NCBI RefSeq assembly: GCF_020804225.1
Contig: NZ_WJBI01000002.1
Location: forward strand, 559,417 to 623,416
From: Methanosarcina sp. DH2
GTDB lineage: Archaea > Halobacteriota > Methanosarcinia > Methanosarcinales > Methanosarcinaceae
DNA: 64,000 nt
Reading direction: 5' to 3'
The position numbers and the translations under genes were made by a program. Below, one piece after another: positions 8,816 to 18,581 of the stretch. The notes beneath the pieces are model-generated. The model had not been told where the DNA came from. It saw nothing but the letters and a program-made list of their open reading frames with translations, and searched no databases. Positions within the stretch are counted from its first letter, which is position 1. Every line of letters starts with the position of its first letter.

Positions 8816-11341
8816 TTAAACGATATCGAAACTTATTTTGAATTCCGTTCCCTGCTCCCGTTTAAGTTCAATATTTCCATCCAGCTGTTCAACAAGAATG
8901 CTTACTAATTGCAGACCGAGGGTTTCAAGACTTTCCATCTCTATGTTTTCAGAAATCCCTTTTCCATTATCCGAAACCGTCATAGTGAAACAGGACCTAT
9001 CGATCTCATTGTCCTTGTGTTCCCTGCAAAGCTGAATTCGGATTTCCCCCTCATCGTTTTCAGTAAATGCATGTTTTAGGGAATTCGAAACGAGTTCATT
9101 AACAATTATTCCTAATGGGACAGCAGTATCCATATTAAAAAATGCGTTTTCTTCCAGGTCCATGCACAGGCAAATATTATCGCTCCCGAGACTATAAGTC
9201 TGGAAGAGGTTTTTCACCAGTTTTTGAAGGTATGCTGAAAAGTCCAGTGTGTCAGTTTCTTTACCTTTATAAAGTTCTTCATGAATAAGGGACATTGAGA
9301 TTACCCGGTTCTGGCTTTCCCTGAAAGCCTCGAGAATCTCCTTAGCCTGGATTGCTTCCTTTTCACTGAACTTTTCAACCTGCAGATCCAGCAGAGAAGA
9401 GATTACCTGCAAATTATTCTTAATCCTGTGATGAATTTCTTTTTTTCTGGCATCTTCAGCTTTTGCCAGGGCTTCTTCAGTCTCTTTTCTCTCGGTAATA
9501 TCATATATTGCGCCCTGATAAATCATGGGCTTTCCATTCTTACCCGGAATCTTCTGATAAATTTCGTGCACCCATTTTATTTCCCCGTCTCTGCACTTTA
9601 TTCTATAGTCAAGTTGCCCGTCACATGCAGAAGGAGAGCTTTTTGTTTCTCTTTCTTTTTTAAGGAACAAAGGCAGGTCTTCCGGCTCAATAAGTTTTCT
9701 CCACAGCTTTTCAGATATAAACTCCTCTTCGCTGTACCCGGTAATCTCTTCTACGTTTCCTTTCATATATTCCAGGTTAAAATCCCTGTCTGCCTGAAAA
9801 GCAATCCCTTTAAAATTCTGTATGAAAGAGCGGTACCTTTCTCTGCTTAATTCAAGTGCTTTTTCAGCCTTTTTGCGTTCCGTAATGTCCTGAAGTGTCC
9901 CTCTAATACTGATAGGCGTATTTTTCTCCTCAAAAATAACTTCGCCTTGCAAATGAACTACGCGCTCTTCTCCATCAGCCCGGATTATTCTATAATCAAT
10001 GTCATAGGGCTCTCCGTTTAAAGCTCTTCTAACGGCATTATCTGCATAGTCCCTGTCATCAGGATGTATATAGCTTAAAACTTCATCATAAGGTAAACCG
10101 AATTCTTGAAGGTCAAGCCCGAAAATGCGATACATTTCATCAGACCAGTATGGTTTATTGGTTACAATATTCCATTCCCAGTTCCCGATATGAGCCATTT
10201 TTTGGGCTTCAGAGAGTCTTCTTTCATTTTCCATTAATGCCTTGTAAGCTTCTTCAAGTTCAGCTGTACGTTCTTTAACTCTTTCTTCTAAATTGTCGTG
10301 TGCTTTTTTGAGAGCTTCTTCTGCCTTTTTGCTTTCTGTGATGTCGCGGGCGACATGAACACTCCTGATGACTTTCCCTTCGTTGTCGTATAACGGCGAG
10401 ACACTTATTAAGAAACTATCACCCAGGAGATTTTCGTGAACCTCTATTGTATGTTCGAGCCCGTCCTCAAGCAACCGTCTCTGCGGGCAAAAAGAAGGGG
10501 GTTCTGTAGTTCCGTGCATAGCGGGATAGCAGGTCAACCCCATACACTCTTCTGGTGTCGTTCCCATTTTTGCTGCCATTGCTCTGTTTGCACGGACAAT
10601 CCTGTATTCATCATCAATTACGGATATCAAGTCGGGAACGGCATCAAAGGTTTGCTCCCAGTCTTTTGCAGCCTGAACAGCTGCTTCTTCTGCTCTCTTC
10701 CTTCCAGAATTTTCTATCCGTTCCCATTTTCCTTCCCTTTTGATCAAAGCAAATTGATGGTTGGAAATTACATCAATAATCTCGGCTGTGTTGCATATAT
10801 CGAGATAATACGGGCACAGAGCTATTACATGGTGCTTGTCGATAATAGCATCCACTTTTTTTTCATAATTAACAAAACCATCCCAGCCTTCTTTTTCCAG
10901 CCAGCGGTTGTCCCCTGTAGCCCTCAGTCCATCATAGCCCCTTGTCAGAGCCTGATTAATTTTTTCAATCCAATTATTTACGACTCTCTCCGGATTGAAA
11001 ACACCCTCCTTTAGATACCCATGAGTATGAGGGATAATTTCCATTTGCCCTTTCTCCAGATAAACATCAATATCAGGAACAGCTATTTTCAGGGTTTCTT
11101 TTGCTTCTCCCACTTCTGAGGGTTGTGACGTGATCCACACACAAAGCTCGTTATTTTCCAGCCCTGTTTTGAAGTAAGGGACGAGTATTTCCATCAAATC
11201 TTTTTTTGTCTGATAAAACTGGCAGAAGTGCGTTCCCCAGGGCACATCTCCAATAACATCAATCCCGGAATTCCTAACATTTTCTTCCATCTCTTTTTTT
11301 CTCCGGCTTTGAGAAGCAAATAATCCATTTCTCAGGTTCAT
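8816..11341 (-). CDS. MEDS-PAS sensor histidine kinase (HisKA_2 type)
   Basis: The 841-residue protein begins with a MEDS domain (GDVPWGTHFCQFYQ, about residues 30-185), known from methanogen and methylotroph sensors such as DcmR. Three PAS domains follow (about 225-340, 390-485 and 505-620). The first carries a conserved Cys/His pattern (TCYPAMHG, then FCP), and a coiled coil follows it. The end is a HisKA_2 domain (HHRIKNNLQV near 637) and an ATPase domain with NELVSNSLKHAF and DNGKGIS. No membrane helices are present. An internal ATG at 11290 is an alternative start that keeps the MEDS domain. It is tandem with a paralogue and has no adjacent response regulator. Confidence 0.9.
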   Translation of the reverse strand: MNLRNGLFASQSRRKKEMEENVRNSGIDVIGDVPWGTHFCQFYQTKKDLMEILVPYFKTGLENNELCVWITSQPSEVGEAKETLKIAVPDIDVYLEKGQMEIIPHTHGYLKEGVFNPERVVNNWIEKINQALTRGYDGLRATGDNRWLEKEGWDGFVNYEKKVDAIIDKHHVIALCPYYLDICNTAEIIDVISNHQFALIKREGKWERIENSGRKRAEEAAVQAAKDWEQTFDAVPDLISVIDDEYRIVRANRAMAAKMGTTPEECMGLTCYPAMHGTTEPPSFCPQRRLLEDGLEHTIEVHENLLGDSFLISVSPLYDNEGKVIRSVHVARDITESKKAEEALKKAHDNLEERVKERTAELEEAYKALMENERRLSEAQKMAHIGNWEWNIVTNKPYWSDEMYRIFGLDLQEFGLPYDEVLSYIHPDDRDYADNAVRRALNGEPYDIDYRIIRADGEERVVHLQGEVIFEEKNTPISIRGTLQDITERKKAEKALELSRERYRSFIQNFKGIAFQADRDFNLEYMKGNVEEITGYSEEEFISEKLWRKLIEPEDLPLFLKKERETKSSPSACDGQLDYRIKCRDGEIKWVHEIYQKIPGKNGKPMIYQGAIYDITERKETEEALAKAEDARKKEIHHRIKNNLQVISSLLDLQVEKFSEKEAIQAKEILEAFRESQNRVISMSLIHEELYKGKETDTLDFSAYLQKLVKNLFQTYSLGSDNICLCMDLEENAFFNMDTAVPLGIIVNELVSNSLKHAFTENDEGEIRIQLCREHKDNEIDRSCFTMTVSDNGKGISENIEMESLETLGLQLVSILVEQLDGNIELKREQGTEFKISFDIV

Positions 11342-11992
11342 TCACCAGTCTATAAACAGTGTCTGGCACTGTACTGGGAATACTTTTGATAAAGAAAAGC
11401 TGATTTTACATGCCAACTTTTCTTTGTATCCAGAAGATTAGCTGGGAAGTGTCAACTTCATGTTCCCCAAATTCTTAATCCTTTTTCCAGCATATTCATT
11501 TTTTAGTGAAAGCAGATTCTAGCTGCTTTCTAAAAGGTAAAAGACTTACTTATTGCTTAAAATCTCATGAGCTATTTATATATTTCTTAATTTATCTTAA
11601 TCATTGTTAATTACCAAATTCCCACCGGTAAATAACAGCTTCGTCAATATCCATTTGCGTATATGATGTATTCAAAAACATGTCTGTTGAAGTCTCAGAG
11701 ATTGAGCTGTCACCTTTGTCAATCAATTGCTCCGGTCAGTAGCAGTAAGTCTGAAATTGGGACATCGGGCTCATAATGAGAGGTTCTTTACAGGAATAAT
11801 CGGTAGGGAGAGTTTTCATAACAAGTAGGCGGTCCCTTTTTGAAGAGCGGAATTTTTTCCACAATTAACTTTTGCCTTGCCTTCAGGTCCATGAGTGATT
11901 CCGGAGCAAAAATCCTCATCCTCTACAACTCAAAAAAGATTCTAAATTCAGATCAAACAATTCAAAAAACAAACAATTTCAATAAATTTAGA
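11342..11992. other. gene-poor spacer
   Basis: This AT-rich stretch lies between the MEDS kinase start and the tRNA. Short open frames here lack ribosome sites and family features. The part nearest 11342 should hold the kinase promoter. I see no repeat, hairpin or recognisable RNA. Confidence 0.5.
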
Positions 11993-12066
11993 AGCCTCGT
12001 GCGTGATTCGAACACGCGACCTAGTGATTACAAGTCACTCGCTCTACCGGGCTGAGCCAACGAGGC
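11993..12066 (-). tRNA. tRNA-Thr (anticodon UGU)
   Basis: Read on the minus strand, the 74-nt gene starts GCCTCGT and ends ACGAGGC plus a U discriminator, making a perfect 7-bp acceptor stem. The anticodon stem AGTGA/TCACT encloses the loop CTTGTAA with anticodon TGT. The T arm is CGTGTTCGAATCACG with the standard loop. No CCA is encoded and there is no intron. It decodes ACA, and U73 is usual for archaeal tRNA-Thr. Confidence 0.95.
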
Positions 12067-12220
12067 GCAATGAAGCTGATTGCAGACTTATCTAATTACA
12101 ATACTCACAGATAAACTTTATGGCAGAATTCTCACTCTCTTACATTTTGCAAATTATTTTAACTGTGGTCTTCCAATCCGCTTTTGCAGTATTCTTCATT
12201 TGGGGCGGTGCATAAGCCTT

Positions 12221-12811
12221 ATGGCATTCTTTCTCTATATCTCGGATAAGATGTGGCAGGAAATGACAAAATATGGGCGCAAGCTGGTGGAACATGGGCT
12301 TGTGGAATCAAATTTCGGGAATATCAGCGTCAGGGCCGGGGACAGGATGCTTATTACGCGGAGCGGAACTGCCCTTGACGAGATTACAGGCGATAATGTT
12401 GTTGAAGTTGACATTCAGGATACCTCGTCTCTGGATATAATTGCATCTTCCGAGACTGTAGTGCACAGGGAGATTTACAGAAAGACTTCCGCCCTTGCAA
12501 TAATTCACGCTCACTGTCCCTATGCAGTGGTAGAGTCTCTGCTTGCCGGCCCGGGGAGGGTGATTGTTCCTGTGGATAGTGAAGGTCAGTATTTTCTCGG
12601 GAATATCCCGGTAGTAGGCGGCGGGATCGGGAGCCGGGAACTTGCCGGAAACCTTGCAGAGGCGCTTTCGGGACACAGGGGTGCTGTGGTTTTCAGCCAT
12701 GGGACTTTTGCTATCGGAAGAACCCTTGCAGAGGCGTACATCGCGACCACACAGCTTGAACATTCCTGTAGAGTAAAGTACCTGTACGATCTTGCAGCCG
12801 TAAAAAAGTGA
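12221..12811 (+). CDS. class II aldolase/adducin family protein (L-fuculose-phosphate aldolase-like)
   Basis: The protein shows the class II aldolase fold: LVESNFGNIS near the N-terminus, the zinc-binding pair in IIHAHCPY, the later histidine in FSHGTFAIG and LEHS. Archaeal members cleave or form fuculose-1-phosphate-type products with dihydroxyacetone phosphate or lactaldehyde, and have been linked to coenzyme F420 lactate supply or deoxysugar salvage. ATG 12221 (196 aa) follows GGGGCGGTG at suitable distance. ATG 12251 (186 aa) is an alternative closer to the usual 180-residue length. An open frame further upstream has no support. Exact substrate unknown. Confidence 0.82.
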   Translation: MAFFLYISDKMWQEMTKYGRKLVEHGLVESNFGNISVRAGDRMLITRSGTALDEITGDNVVEVDIQDTSSLDIIASSETVVHREIYRKTSALAIIHAHCPYAVVESLLAGPGRVIVPVDSEGQYFLGNIPVVGGGIGSRELAGNLAEALSGHRGAVVFSHGTFAIGRTLAEAYIATTQLEHSCRVKYLYDLAAVKK

Positions 12812-13026
12812 AAACAAGAAGTAAAAAGGGAAATAAGTAAGTATTATCTATGGAGTGCGCTGATAATTCAACATACAGCCTTAAGTATAAATATCAAAAG
12901 ACAGGTAAACAAAGAAATAATATAAATAAGTAGATTCAAATCGGCATAAGAAGCAGGATAACCTGCCACTCTTTCAGGCCTGTCTTCTATAACGGATATA
13001 CAATTAAAAGGAAGATCCCAAGTACC

Positions 13027-13638
13027 ATGACATTTAATGCCCTGAGACCCGTTGCCTCGAGAGTTATTGACCCGCTGGCAGATTTTTTCATTAAATGTGA
13101 GGTCTCGCCTGATACGGTTTCCATAGTTTCCTTGATCTGTGCTTTCTTTGCGGGGCTCAGTTTTTATTATTCTCCCGAATATAAGGAACTCATCCTTCTC
13201 GCAGGCATCCTGGTAGTGTTTAACTCTCTTTTTGATGCCCTGGACGGGGTAATTGCACGCAAGTCCAATAGGGCAACCCCGAGGGGCGATTTCCTCGACC
13301 ACGTGATCGACCGCTATTCTGATGTGTTCATTATCTGCAGCATCTTTTTTGCAGGTTATGTGTCCTGGCAGATAGGGGTTGCGGCAATCGTGGGTGTGCT
13401 TCTTACAAGTTATCTCGGGACCCAGGCTCAGGCCCTCAATCTCGGGAGGTATTACGGAGGGATCATGGGCAGGGCTGACCGTCTTGTGGTCATAATCCTT
13501 GCCGCTTTTGCCAATTCAGTTTATCCGGCTTCGATTGTAGGTTTTACCATCCTGGGCTGGGCTGTCATCCTGATCGCTGTGACCAGCCATATTACTGCAA
13601 TCCAGCGGATTGTTTATATCTGGAAAAGGCTGGACTGA
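13027..13638 (+). CDS. CDP-alcohol phosphatidyltransferase, probably archaetidylinositol phosphate synthase
   Basis: This 203-residue membrane enzyme has the full CDP-alcohol phosphotransferase signature: DALDGVIARKS, then RGDFLDHVIDRYSD, giving the D-x2-DG-x2-AR-x8-G-x3-D-x3-D pattern that holds the catalytic metals. About six hydrophobic segments follow from residue 20 onward. In archaea this family joins CDP-archaeol to inositol phosphate or another polar head during membrane-lipid synthesis. The inositol assignment rests on resemblance to archaeal AIP synthases and not on a diagnostic residue. It lies in a run of plus-strand housekeeping genes with the aldolase, archease and RtcB. Confidence 0.82.
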   Translation: MTFNALRPVASRVIDPLADFFIKCEVSPDTVSIVSLICAFFAGLSFYYSPEYKELILLAGILVVFNSLFDALDGVIARKSNRATPRGDFLDHVIDRYSDVFIICSIFFAGYVSWQIGVAAIVGVLLTSYLGTQAQALNLGRYYGGIMGRADRLVVIILAAFANSVYPASIVGFTILGWAVILIAVTSHITAIQRIVYIWKRLD

Positions 13639-13772
13639 TATTTTTCAGTACTTTTTTGATTCCAGCTGTTTTCCGAGTTTAGCCGGCTAAGCCTCTTTTA
13701 AGTCTTTTTGATGCCTGGAAACAGGCTTCTGACGCGAATAGGTTAATGTAAGACAAAATCCAATACTGCGCT

Positions 13773-14213
13773 ATGCCGTCTCAAGGAAAAAAGTATGAGT
13801 ATCTGGAACATACTGCAGATATAAAGTTCCTGGCTTATGGTAATACCCTGGAAGAGGTATTTGAAAATGCAGCTCTCGCCATGTTTAATGTTATTATTGA
13901 TACCGGGAAAGTTTCAGGAGAGACGACAAGAGAAGTTTTCCTCACATCTCCTGATCCGGAGTCCCTGCTTGTAGACTGGCTTTCTGAACTTTTATATCTT
14001 TTTGAGGTCGATGAGATCATTTTCTGGAAGTTCCAGGTAGAGGAAGTAAGCGAAGAAGCAGGGGAGTACTCAATAAAAGCCCTGGCATCAGGTGAAAAGT
14101 ACTATCCTGAAAGCCATCCTTTTGAAACTGAGATTAAGGCTGTCACATATAATCAGCTGGAACTCGAAAAAACTGCCAGCGGCTGGAAAGCTCAGGTTGT
14201 TGTCGATATTTAA
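13773..14213 (+). CDS. archease (RtcB ligase cofactor)
   Basis: This 146-residue protein opens with the archease hallmark YEYLEHTADIKF and contains the conserved block LLVDWLSELLYLFE; the acidic residues that bind calcium are in place. Archease speeds guanylylation of the tRNA-splicing ligase RtcB and widens its nucleotide use. The RtcB gene follows 290 bp downstream on the same strand, the classical pairing. Length is typical of the family. Confidence 0.95.
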   Translation: MPSQGKKYEYLEHTADIKFLAYGNTLEEVFENAALAMFNVIIDTGKVSGETTREVFLTSPDPESLLVDWLSELLYLFEVDEIIFWKFQVEEVSEEAGEYSIKALASGEKYYPESHPFETEIKAVTYNQLELEKTASGWKAQVVVDI

Positions 14214-14268
14214 GGATCATAAGCTTTTGGGGTTTTTGGGAATTCTATACATCGCTTTTATGTATGGC

Positions 14269-14346
14269 TTTTATGTATGCTGTTATGTATGACTGTAGTG
14301 TCTGACCTTTTATGTATGCTGTTATGTATGATTGTAGTGTCTGGCC
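14269..14346. repeat. two tandem copies of a 39-bp unit between archease and rtcB
   Basis: A 39-bp unit starting TTTTATGTATGCTGTTATGT occurs at 14269-14307 and 14308-14346 with two mismatches, and a partial third start follows. Inside the unit the string TTATGTATG itself recurs. The rest of the 289-bp spacer holds a TATA-like CTATATAA at 14477-14484 and a GGGAGG ribosome site at about 14490 for rtcB. Confidence 0.8.
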
Positions 14347-14502
14347 TTTTATACAGTCTCAAACAGTGTTTTACTATATTTCAGAGTAATTTACGATCAT
14401 CTAGGAAACATAAGGTACATGAATAATTTCAGAATTATATTGATATAGGGAATAATATTTGAAATCACATTTGCACTATATAAGGAGCAGGGAGGATCAG
14501 TT

Positions 14503-16005
14503 ATGGTAGAGAGTGAAGATACCGCTATTGAGGAATTGGGTACGGAAGATGTACAGAGAGATATAAAAAGCATGGTCCGGAAGCTTTCCGATAACGAATG
14601 GGATATCCCGCAGGGGCATATCCCCAACATGAGAGTTCCAGGGCGCCTGTTTGTATCTGAAAATTTGCTTGGAGGCATTGAGCCTGGGACTATTGACCAG
14701 ATTGCAAACGTGGCAACTCTTCCTGGCATTCAGAAATATTCCATGGCAATGCCTGATGCCCACCTTGGCTATGGTTTTGCTATAGGGGGCGTTGCAGCTT
14801 TTGATGCAGAGGAGGGAATTATCAGCCCCGGAGGAGTGGGCTTTGATATTAACTGCGGTGTAAGACTCATCCGCACAAACCTTCAAAAAGAAGATGTTGT
14901 TCCCCACATAAAGAGGCTTACTGACGAACTGTTTAATAATGTGCCTGCAGGTGTCGGCTCAAAAAGCCGGTTCAAAGCCTCTGATAAAGAACTGGACAGT
15001 GCATTCCTTGAGGGCGCGAAATGGGCAGTAGACGCCGGATACGGTGTGGAAGCCGATGTGGTACACTGTGAGGGGAGTGGTTACCTGGAAGGAGCAGACA
15101 CTTCTCATGTGAGCACAAAAGCAAGGAACCGCGGAAAACCTCAGTTAGGAACTCTCGGGAGCGGCAACCACTTCCTTGAAATCCAGTATGTGGACGAGAT
15201 TTATGATCAGGAAGCGGCTTCAACATTCGGGCTTGAAAAAGGTCAGGTTACGGTAATGGTCCACTGCGGGTCAAGGGGTGCAGGACATCAGATCTGCACG
15301 GACCATCTAAAAGAACTCTCTCAGGCTGTAAAGAAGTACGGAATTGAGATTCCGGACAAGCAGCTTGCCTGTGCCCCGGCTCAGTCAAGGGAAGCTCAGA
15401 ATTATTTCAAGGCGATGCTCTGTGCTGCAAACTATGCCTGGGCAAACAGGCAGATGATTACTCACTGGACACGTGAGTCTTTCGAAAAGGTATTTGGCAG
15501 GGATGCGGATGACATGGGAATGAGCCTCCTGTATGATGTTGCCCACAATGTAGCAAAGCTTGAAGAACATAATATCGACGGCAGGAAAAAAGAGGTTTAC
15601 GTACACAGAAAAGGGGCAACAAGGGCATTTCCTCCCGGACATCCGGAAGTTCCTTCCGCATATAGAGATGTAGGACAGCCCGTTCTAATTCCTGGAAGTA
15701 TGGGAACTCCTTCTTTCATACTCTGTGGCGCAGAAGGGGCCATGGATGTTTCTTTCGGCAGCGCCTGTCATGGAGCCGGGAGGATTATGAGCAGGGCGCA
15801 TGCAAAGAGAGAGTTTCATGGGCAGAGCGTAAAAGAGAACCTCGAAGCCCACGGAATTACTGTAAGGGCAACTCACCCTTCCGTAATTGCTGAAGAAGCT
15901 CCTGGTGTGTATAAGTCCAGCAGCGAGGTAGTAAATGTTGTGCACGAGCTTGGTATTGCCCGCAAGGTTGCAAGAGTTATCCCTCTTGGGGTTACAAAAG
16001 GTTAA
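14503..16005 (+). CDS. rtcB: RNA-splicing ligase RtcB
   Basis: This 500-residue ligase joins tRNA halves after intron removal, using GTP, a 2',3'-cyclic phosphate (or 3'-phosphate) end and a 5'-OH end. Visible hallmarks are MPDAHLGYGFAIGG, the metal-binding DINCGVRL, VHCGSRGAGHQ and the guanylylation motif CHGAGRIMSR with the GMP-accepting histidine. No intein interrupts these blocks, unlike some archaeal RtcB proteins. It is preceded by archease. A strong GGGAGG ribosome site precedes ATG 14503. Confidence 0.96.
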   Translation: MVESEDTAIEELGTEDVQRDIKSMVRKLSDNEWDIPQGHIPNMRVPGRLFVSENLLGGIEPGTIDQIANVATLPGIQKYSMAMPDAHLGYGFAIGGVAAFDAEEGIISPGGVGFDINCGVRLIRTNLQKEDVVPHIKRLTDELFNNVPAGVGSKSRFKASDKELDSAFLEGAKWAVDAGYGVEADVVHCEGSGYLEGADTSHVSTKARNRGKPQLGTLGSGNHFLEIQYVDEIYDQEAASTFGLEKGQVTVMVHCGSRGAGHQICTDHLKELSQAVKKYGIEIPDKQLACAPAQSREAQNYFKAMLCAANYAWANRQMITHWTRESFEKVFGRDADDMGMSLLYDVAHNVAKLEEHNIDGRKKEVYVHRKGATRAFPPGHPEVPSAYRDVGQPVLIPGSMGTPSFILCGAEGAMDVSFGSACHGAGRIMSRAHAKREFHGQSVKENLEAHGITVRATHPSVIAEEAPGVYKSSSEVVNVVHELGIARKVARVIPLGVTKG

Positions 16006-16076
16006 ACAGATAGAAATTTAACCTTCTTTTTCTTTATTTCTTAATCCTCTTGAGCAACCAGTCTTTCTGAGGAATT

Positions 16077-17207
16077 TTATTCTTTAGAATAGAAATCTGA
16101 TTCAGTGAATTCTTCAGCCCTGTATGAATCTAAGCTATCTGCAGGTTCATGTTCCTTATAGAACCTGAATACAATCATACTCGAATACGAAGAAGTTACA
16201 AAAGGCGTGCCATTTTCTCTGAATATATTCGAAAAGTATTCGACAAGGGTATGGATAACTTCCTCATTTTTGAAATCATGAAAGATGGTTACGGATTCTT
16301 TTCCCGGTTCAAGACATATATCTATATTCTTTACGAGCTGGGTTGCCATGTACATCTTCCTGAAATACACAAGTAAATCAGGAAGAGTCATTTCGCTTAC
16401 CGATTGTTTGCACAGGCGTTCCAGTATCTTTGTCGGGTTCGGGATATCTCCGGCTGCAAAAGTTTCGAACTGACTTCTATGCAGAGTTACAAGATTGTAC
16501 CTTTCAACATTGTATGTATACATTAACTGGGTCCAGAACTCCGTGTTGTCGTCGAGTTCTCTGCATACGATGTCAAGATAGCCAAAATGTTTCCTGATCC
16601 CTGGCATGGTCTCATTAAGAGAGACTGACAGGTTCTTTTTGAATGATATCTGGGTCGAATTTGCCCGCCTGAAAATATGTTCGACATCCAGCTGTTTCCA
16701 TCTTGCCAGAAAATGAGCAATAAGCTGGGCAAAGAATTCTCTACTATTTATGGTGGCATTGGAAAGGAGTATAAGGGCAGACTCAGGGTTGTGTATGTCC
16801 TCACACTTGATTGAAGTTCTGATCGTCCACTGATAGTTTCTGGAGACCCGGTTCAGGTAGTCCTCCAGTCCTTTCATATCACTGATCTCAAAAGGATTGA
16901 TGAGTTCATTAACCAGCTCTTCGTCAGTGAGTCTTCCCTTGGTATACCTGAAAAGCCATTCGAGCATCGTTTTATTTATAATGATATTTTCCCCGTTTTT
17001 GATTGTATCGCTCAACTCTTCTTTTGCGGGGGTTTCTTTTAAAAATTTGATTGCTTCATCAATACTTTTATGATATGTAAGTGCTGTATCTGCAACTTCA
17101 ATTGTGTCCCTGACTGCAGCGCTAAGATTCCCATCATTGGCATCCAGAAGAGGCTGCAATTTTTTAAGGTACTTATCATCAAGGGATATATTTTTTCTGA
17201 TCAGCAT
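16077..17207 (-). CDS. unknown protein with a ribbon-helix-helix-like N-terminus
   Basis: I choose ATG 17207 (376 aa), which follows GGGTGA directly. A TTG four codons upstream is the other option. The first 50 residues (MLIRKNISLDDKYLKKLQPL, then NLSAAVRDTI) resemble a ribbon-helix-helix DNA-binding arm and helix. The rest is helical and soluble, with no membrane segments and only two well-spaced cysteines. I recognise no catalytic motif. It may be a DNA-binding regulator with a large sensor domain, but that is inference. It is transcribed towards rtcB. Confidence 0.65.
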   Translation of the reverse strand: MLIRKNISLDDKYLKKLQPLLDANDGNLSAAVRDTIEVADTALTYHKSIDEAIKFLKETPAKEELSDTIKNGENIIINKTMLEWLFRYTKGRLTDEELVNELINPFEISDMKGLEDYLNRVSRNYQWTIRTSIKCEDIHNPESALILLSNATINSREFFAQLIAHFLARWKQLDVEHIFRRANSTQISFKKNLSVSLNETMPGIRKHFGYLDIVCRELDDNTEFWTQLMYTYNVERYNLVTLHRSQFETFAAGDIPNPTKILERLCKQSVSEMTLPDLLVYFRKMYMATQLVKNIDICLEPGKESVTIFHDFKNEEVIHTLVEYFSNIFRENGTPFVTSSYSSMIVFRFYKEHEPADSLDSYRAEEFTESDFYSKE

Positions 17208-18287
17208 ATTTTCACCCAAGGTGATCTGGTTTTCTGGTTTCTTATGCTTCGATCCATAATCTGTACCCCTGATACCAATGGTTTTTATCTCTTCATACTA
17301 AAAACTTAAAAAATTTGTTTTATCAAATGTAATATTATTCTGGCATCCAAAAAACTTTATCAGTAGTTTATATGTTGGTAAGTGCTACCGAATATTAAAT
17401 CTTTCTGTTTAGTGCCATTTTTTGAGAATTTTTGTCAATTTATATTATTCTTCTGCGAGATCAATTAATTTGCAGTTTCATAAATATCTCCTGTTTTTTA
17501 TTTCTGACAACTTCCTCTAATCCACGGTTTTCTCTTCATATTCTACTGCCTGTCTCAGGTAGAACTTTCCTGCGATGTACTGAAGTGGGGAAGTGACAAC
17601 GTGTCCAAAACAGGTAATATCGGTTCACAATTCTTTATATATATATGTAAGACAGTGTACGAGATGTAAATCAAATAAATTAGAATGTGAATGGGGCTTG
17701 AATAGCCTTGAGAATCAGGTTACTGATTTCCTGTATACTCACAGTTTGTATGTCTTTGTTGTCCTCTCTAGTTTCGGAAGACACGGGTTAAATCTCTGAC
17801 AAATGGTGAGTCTGGAAATGGATTTGTATAACTCCTGACAGGTGGGGGTCCTGTATAAACACTCAGTCAGGCCTTTACACATCCTTAATCTGATATCTAC
17901 AGGTATATTTGTTCCCCATTGAAAGCGAGTTGGGAGTGGATTCATCGTACCTGGCGGGCTCTTTATACTTCCTCGTCCGCCAGGTACTTTCCTTCCAAAT
18001 ATTCATAAGAATCAATAAGTTTCTTTAACGTCTTTTCTCTATTGTTTTTCGGTTGCTTTCTCTCTGATACTATTCCTCTGATACTATTCCTCGGTGGTAT
18101 TCTTCGATGTTATTTTATTCTGCTATTCTTCTGTAGTACAATTATTCAGTTGTTCTTTATTGTTTTTATCTCTATTTTAGTTCCGTTATTTCCCCCTTAA
18201 TTTTTTAACTATTCAAGGGAAAATAGCTACAAGAGAGAAATGCCCCGGAGGATGTAACTTTACAGTCACCTCTATTAAGGACTCTTA
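17208..18287. other. 1.1-kb non-coding spacer with an isolated hairpin
   Basis: No convincing gene. At 17947-17957 and 17977-17987 there is a perfect 11-bp inverted repeat (GTACCTGGCGG / CCGCCAGGTAC) with a 19-nt loop. A strong TATA-like run TTTATATATATAT lies at about 17634-17646. A Cys-containing 68-codon frame on the minus strand (17739-17945) starts immediately after the hairpin. The interval from the TATA-like run to the hairpin could be a small RNA, or the hairpin could control the small frame; neither is established. Confidence 0.4.
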
Positions 18288-18528
18288 GAGCGTGTCTTAA
18301 AATTAAGTTTGATTCTACAATTGGGTCCGGACTTACGCATTTGAACTGAAAAAATGGTAACCTTAAATAGTTAAATACCTAAAATGCAATTTTTTAAAAT
18401 GATGCCTAATGTATTCTATTTTATACATTGGGCGAGTAAGTCCGATGTAGTAAATTTACGACATGAATTTGAAATTAACGTTGCCTATTGTCCAATTGTA
18501 GAAATGGTTTGAATTTTAAGACACGCTC
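18288..18528. mobile_element. MITE-like element, 241 bp
   Basis: The ends are GAGCGTGTCTTAAAATT and its reverse complement, followed inward by a second matched block (TTCTACAATTGG / CCAATTGTAGAA), so the inverted repeats extend about 40 bp. TTA stands directly outside both ends (18285-18287 and 18529-18531), a likely 3-bp target duplication. Inside, 18328-18444 is a 117-bp unit bounded by CGGACTTACGC and GCGAGTAAGTCCG, similar to the ends of the elements at 42766 and 43385. There is no transposase frame, so it would be moved by an element elsewhere. Confidence 0.8.
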
Positions 18529-18581
18529 TTAGATATAACGATGAGAAAACTTTGAAATAAGCTACAAAATCGATAGTGAAA

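Noticed and set aside
12308-12817. Long minus-strand frame opposite the aldolase gene
   Set aside because: It mirrors a well-supported gene, has no family motif and no ribosome site; the same applies to most frames opposite mtr, fmd and mod genes.
14281-14346. TTATGT strings in the 39-bp repeat as further Mo/W operators
   Set aside because: The second half-site ACATAAY is missing at the required 8-bp spacing.
17560-17990. RNase P RNA or SRP 7S RNA candidate
   Set aside because: None of the conserved core sequences of either RNA could be seen, and the base composition is too AT-rich.
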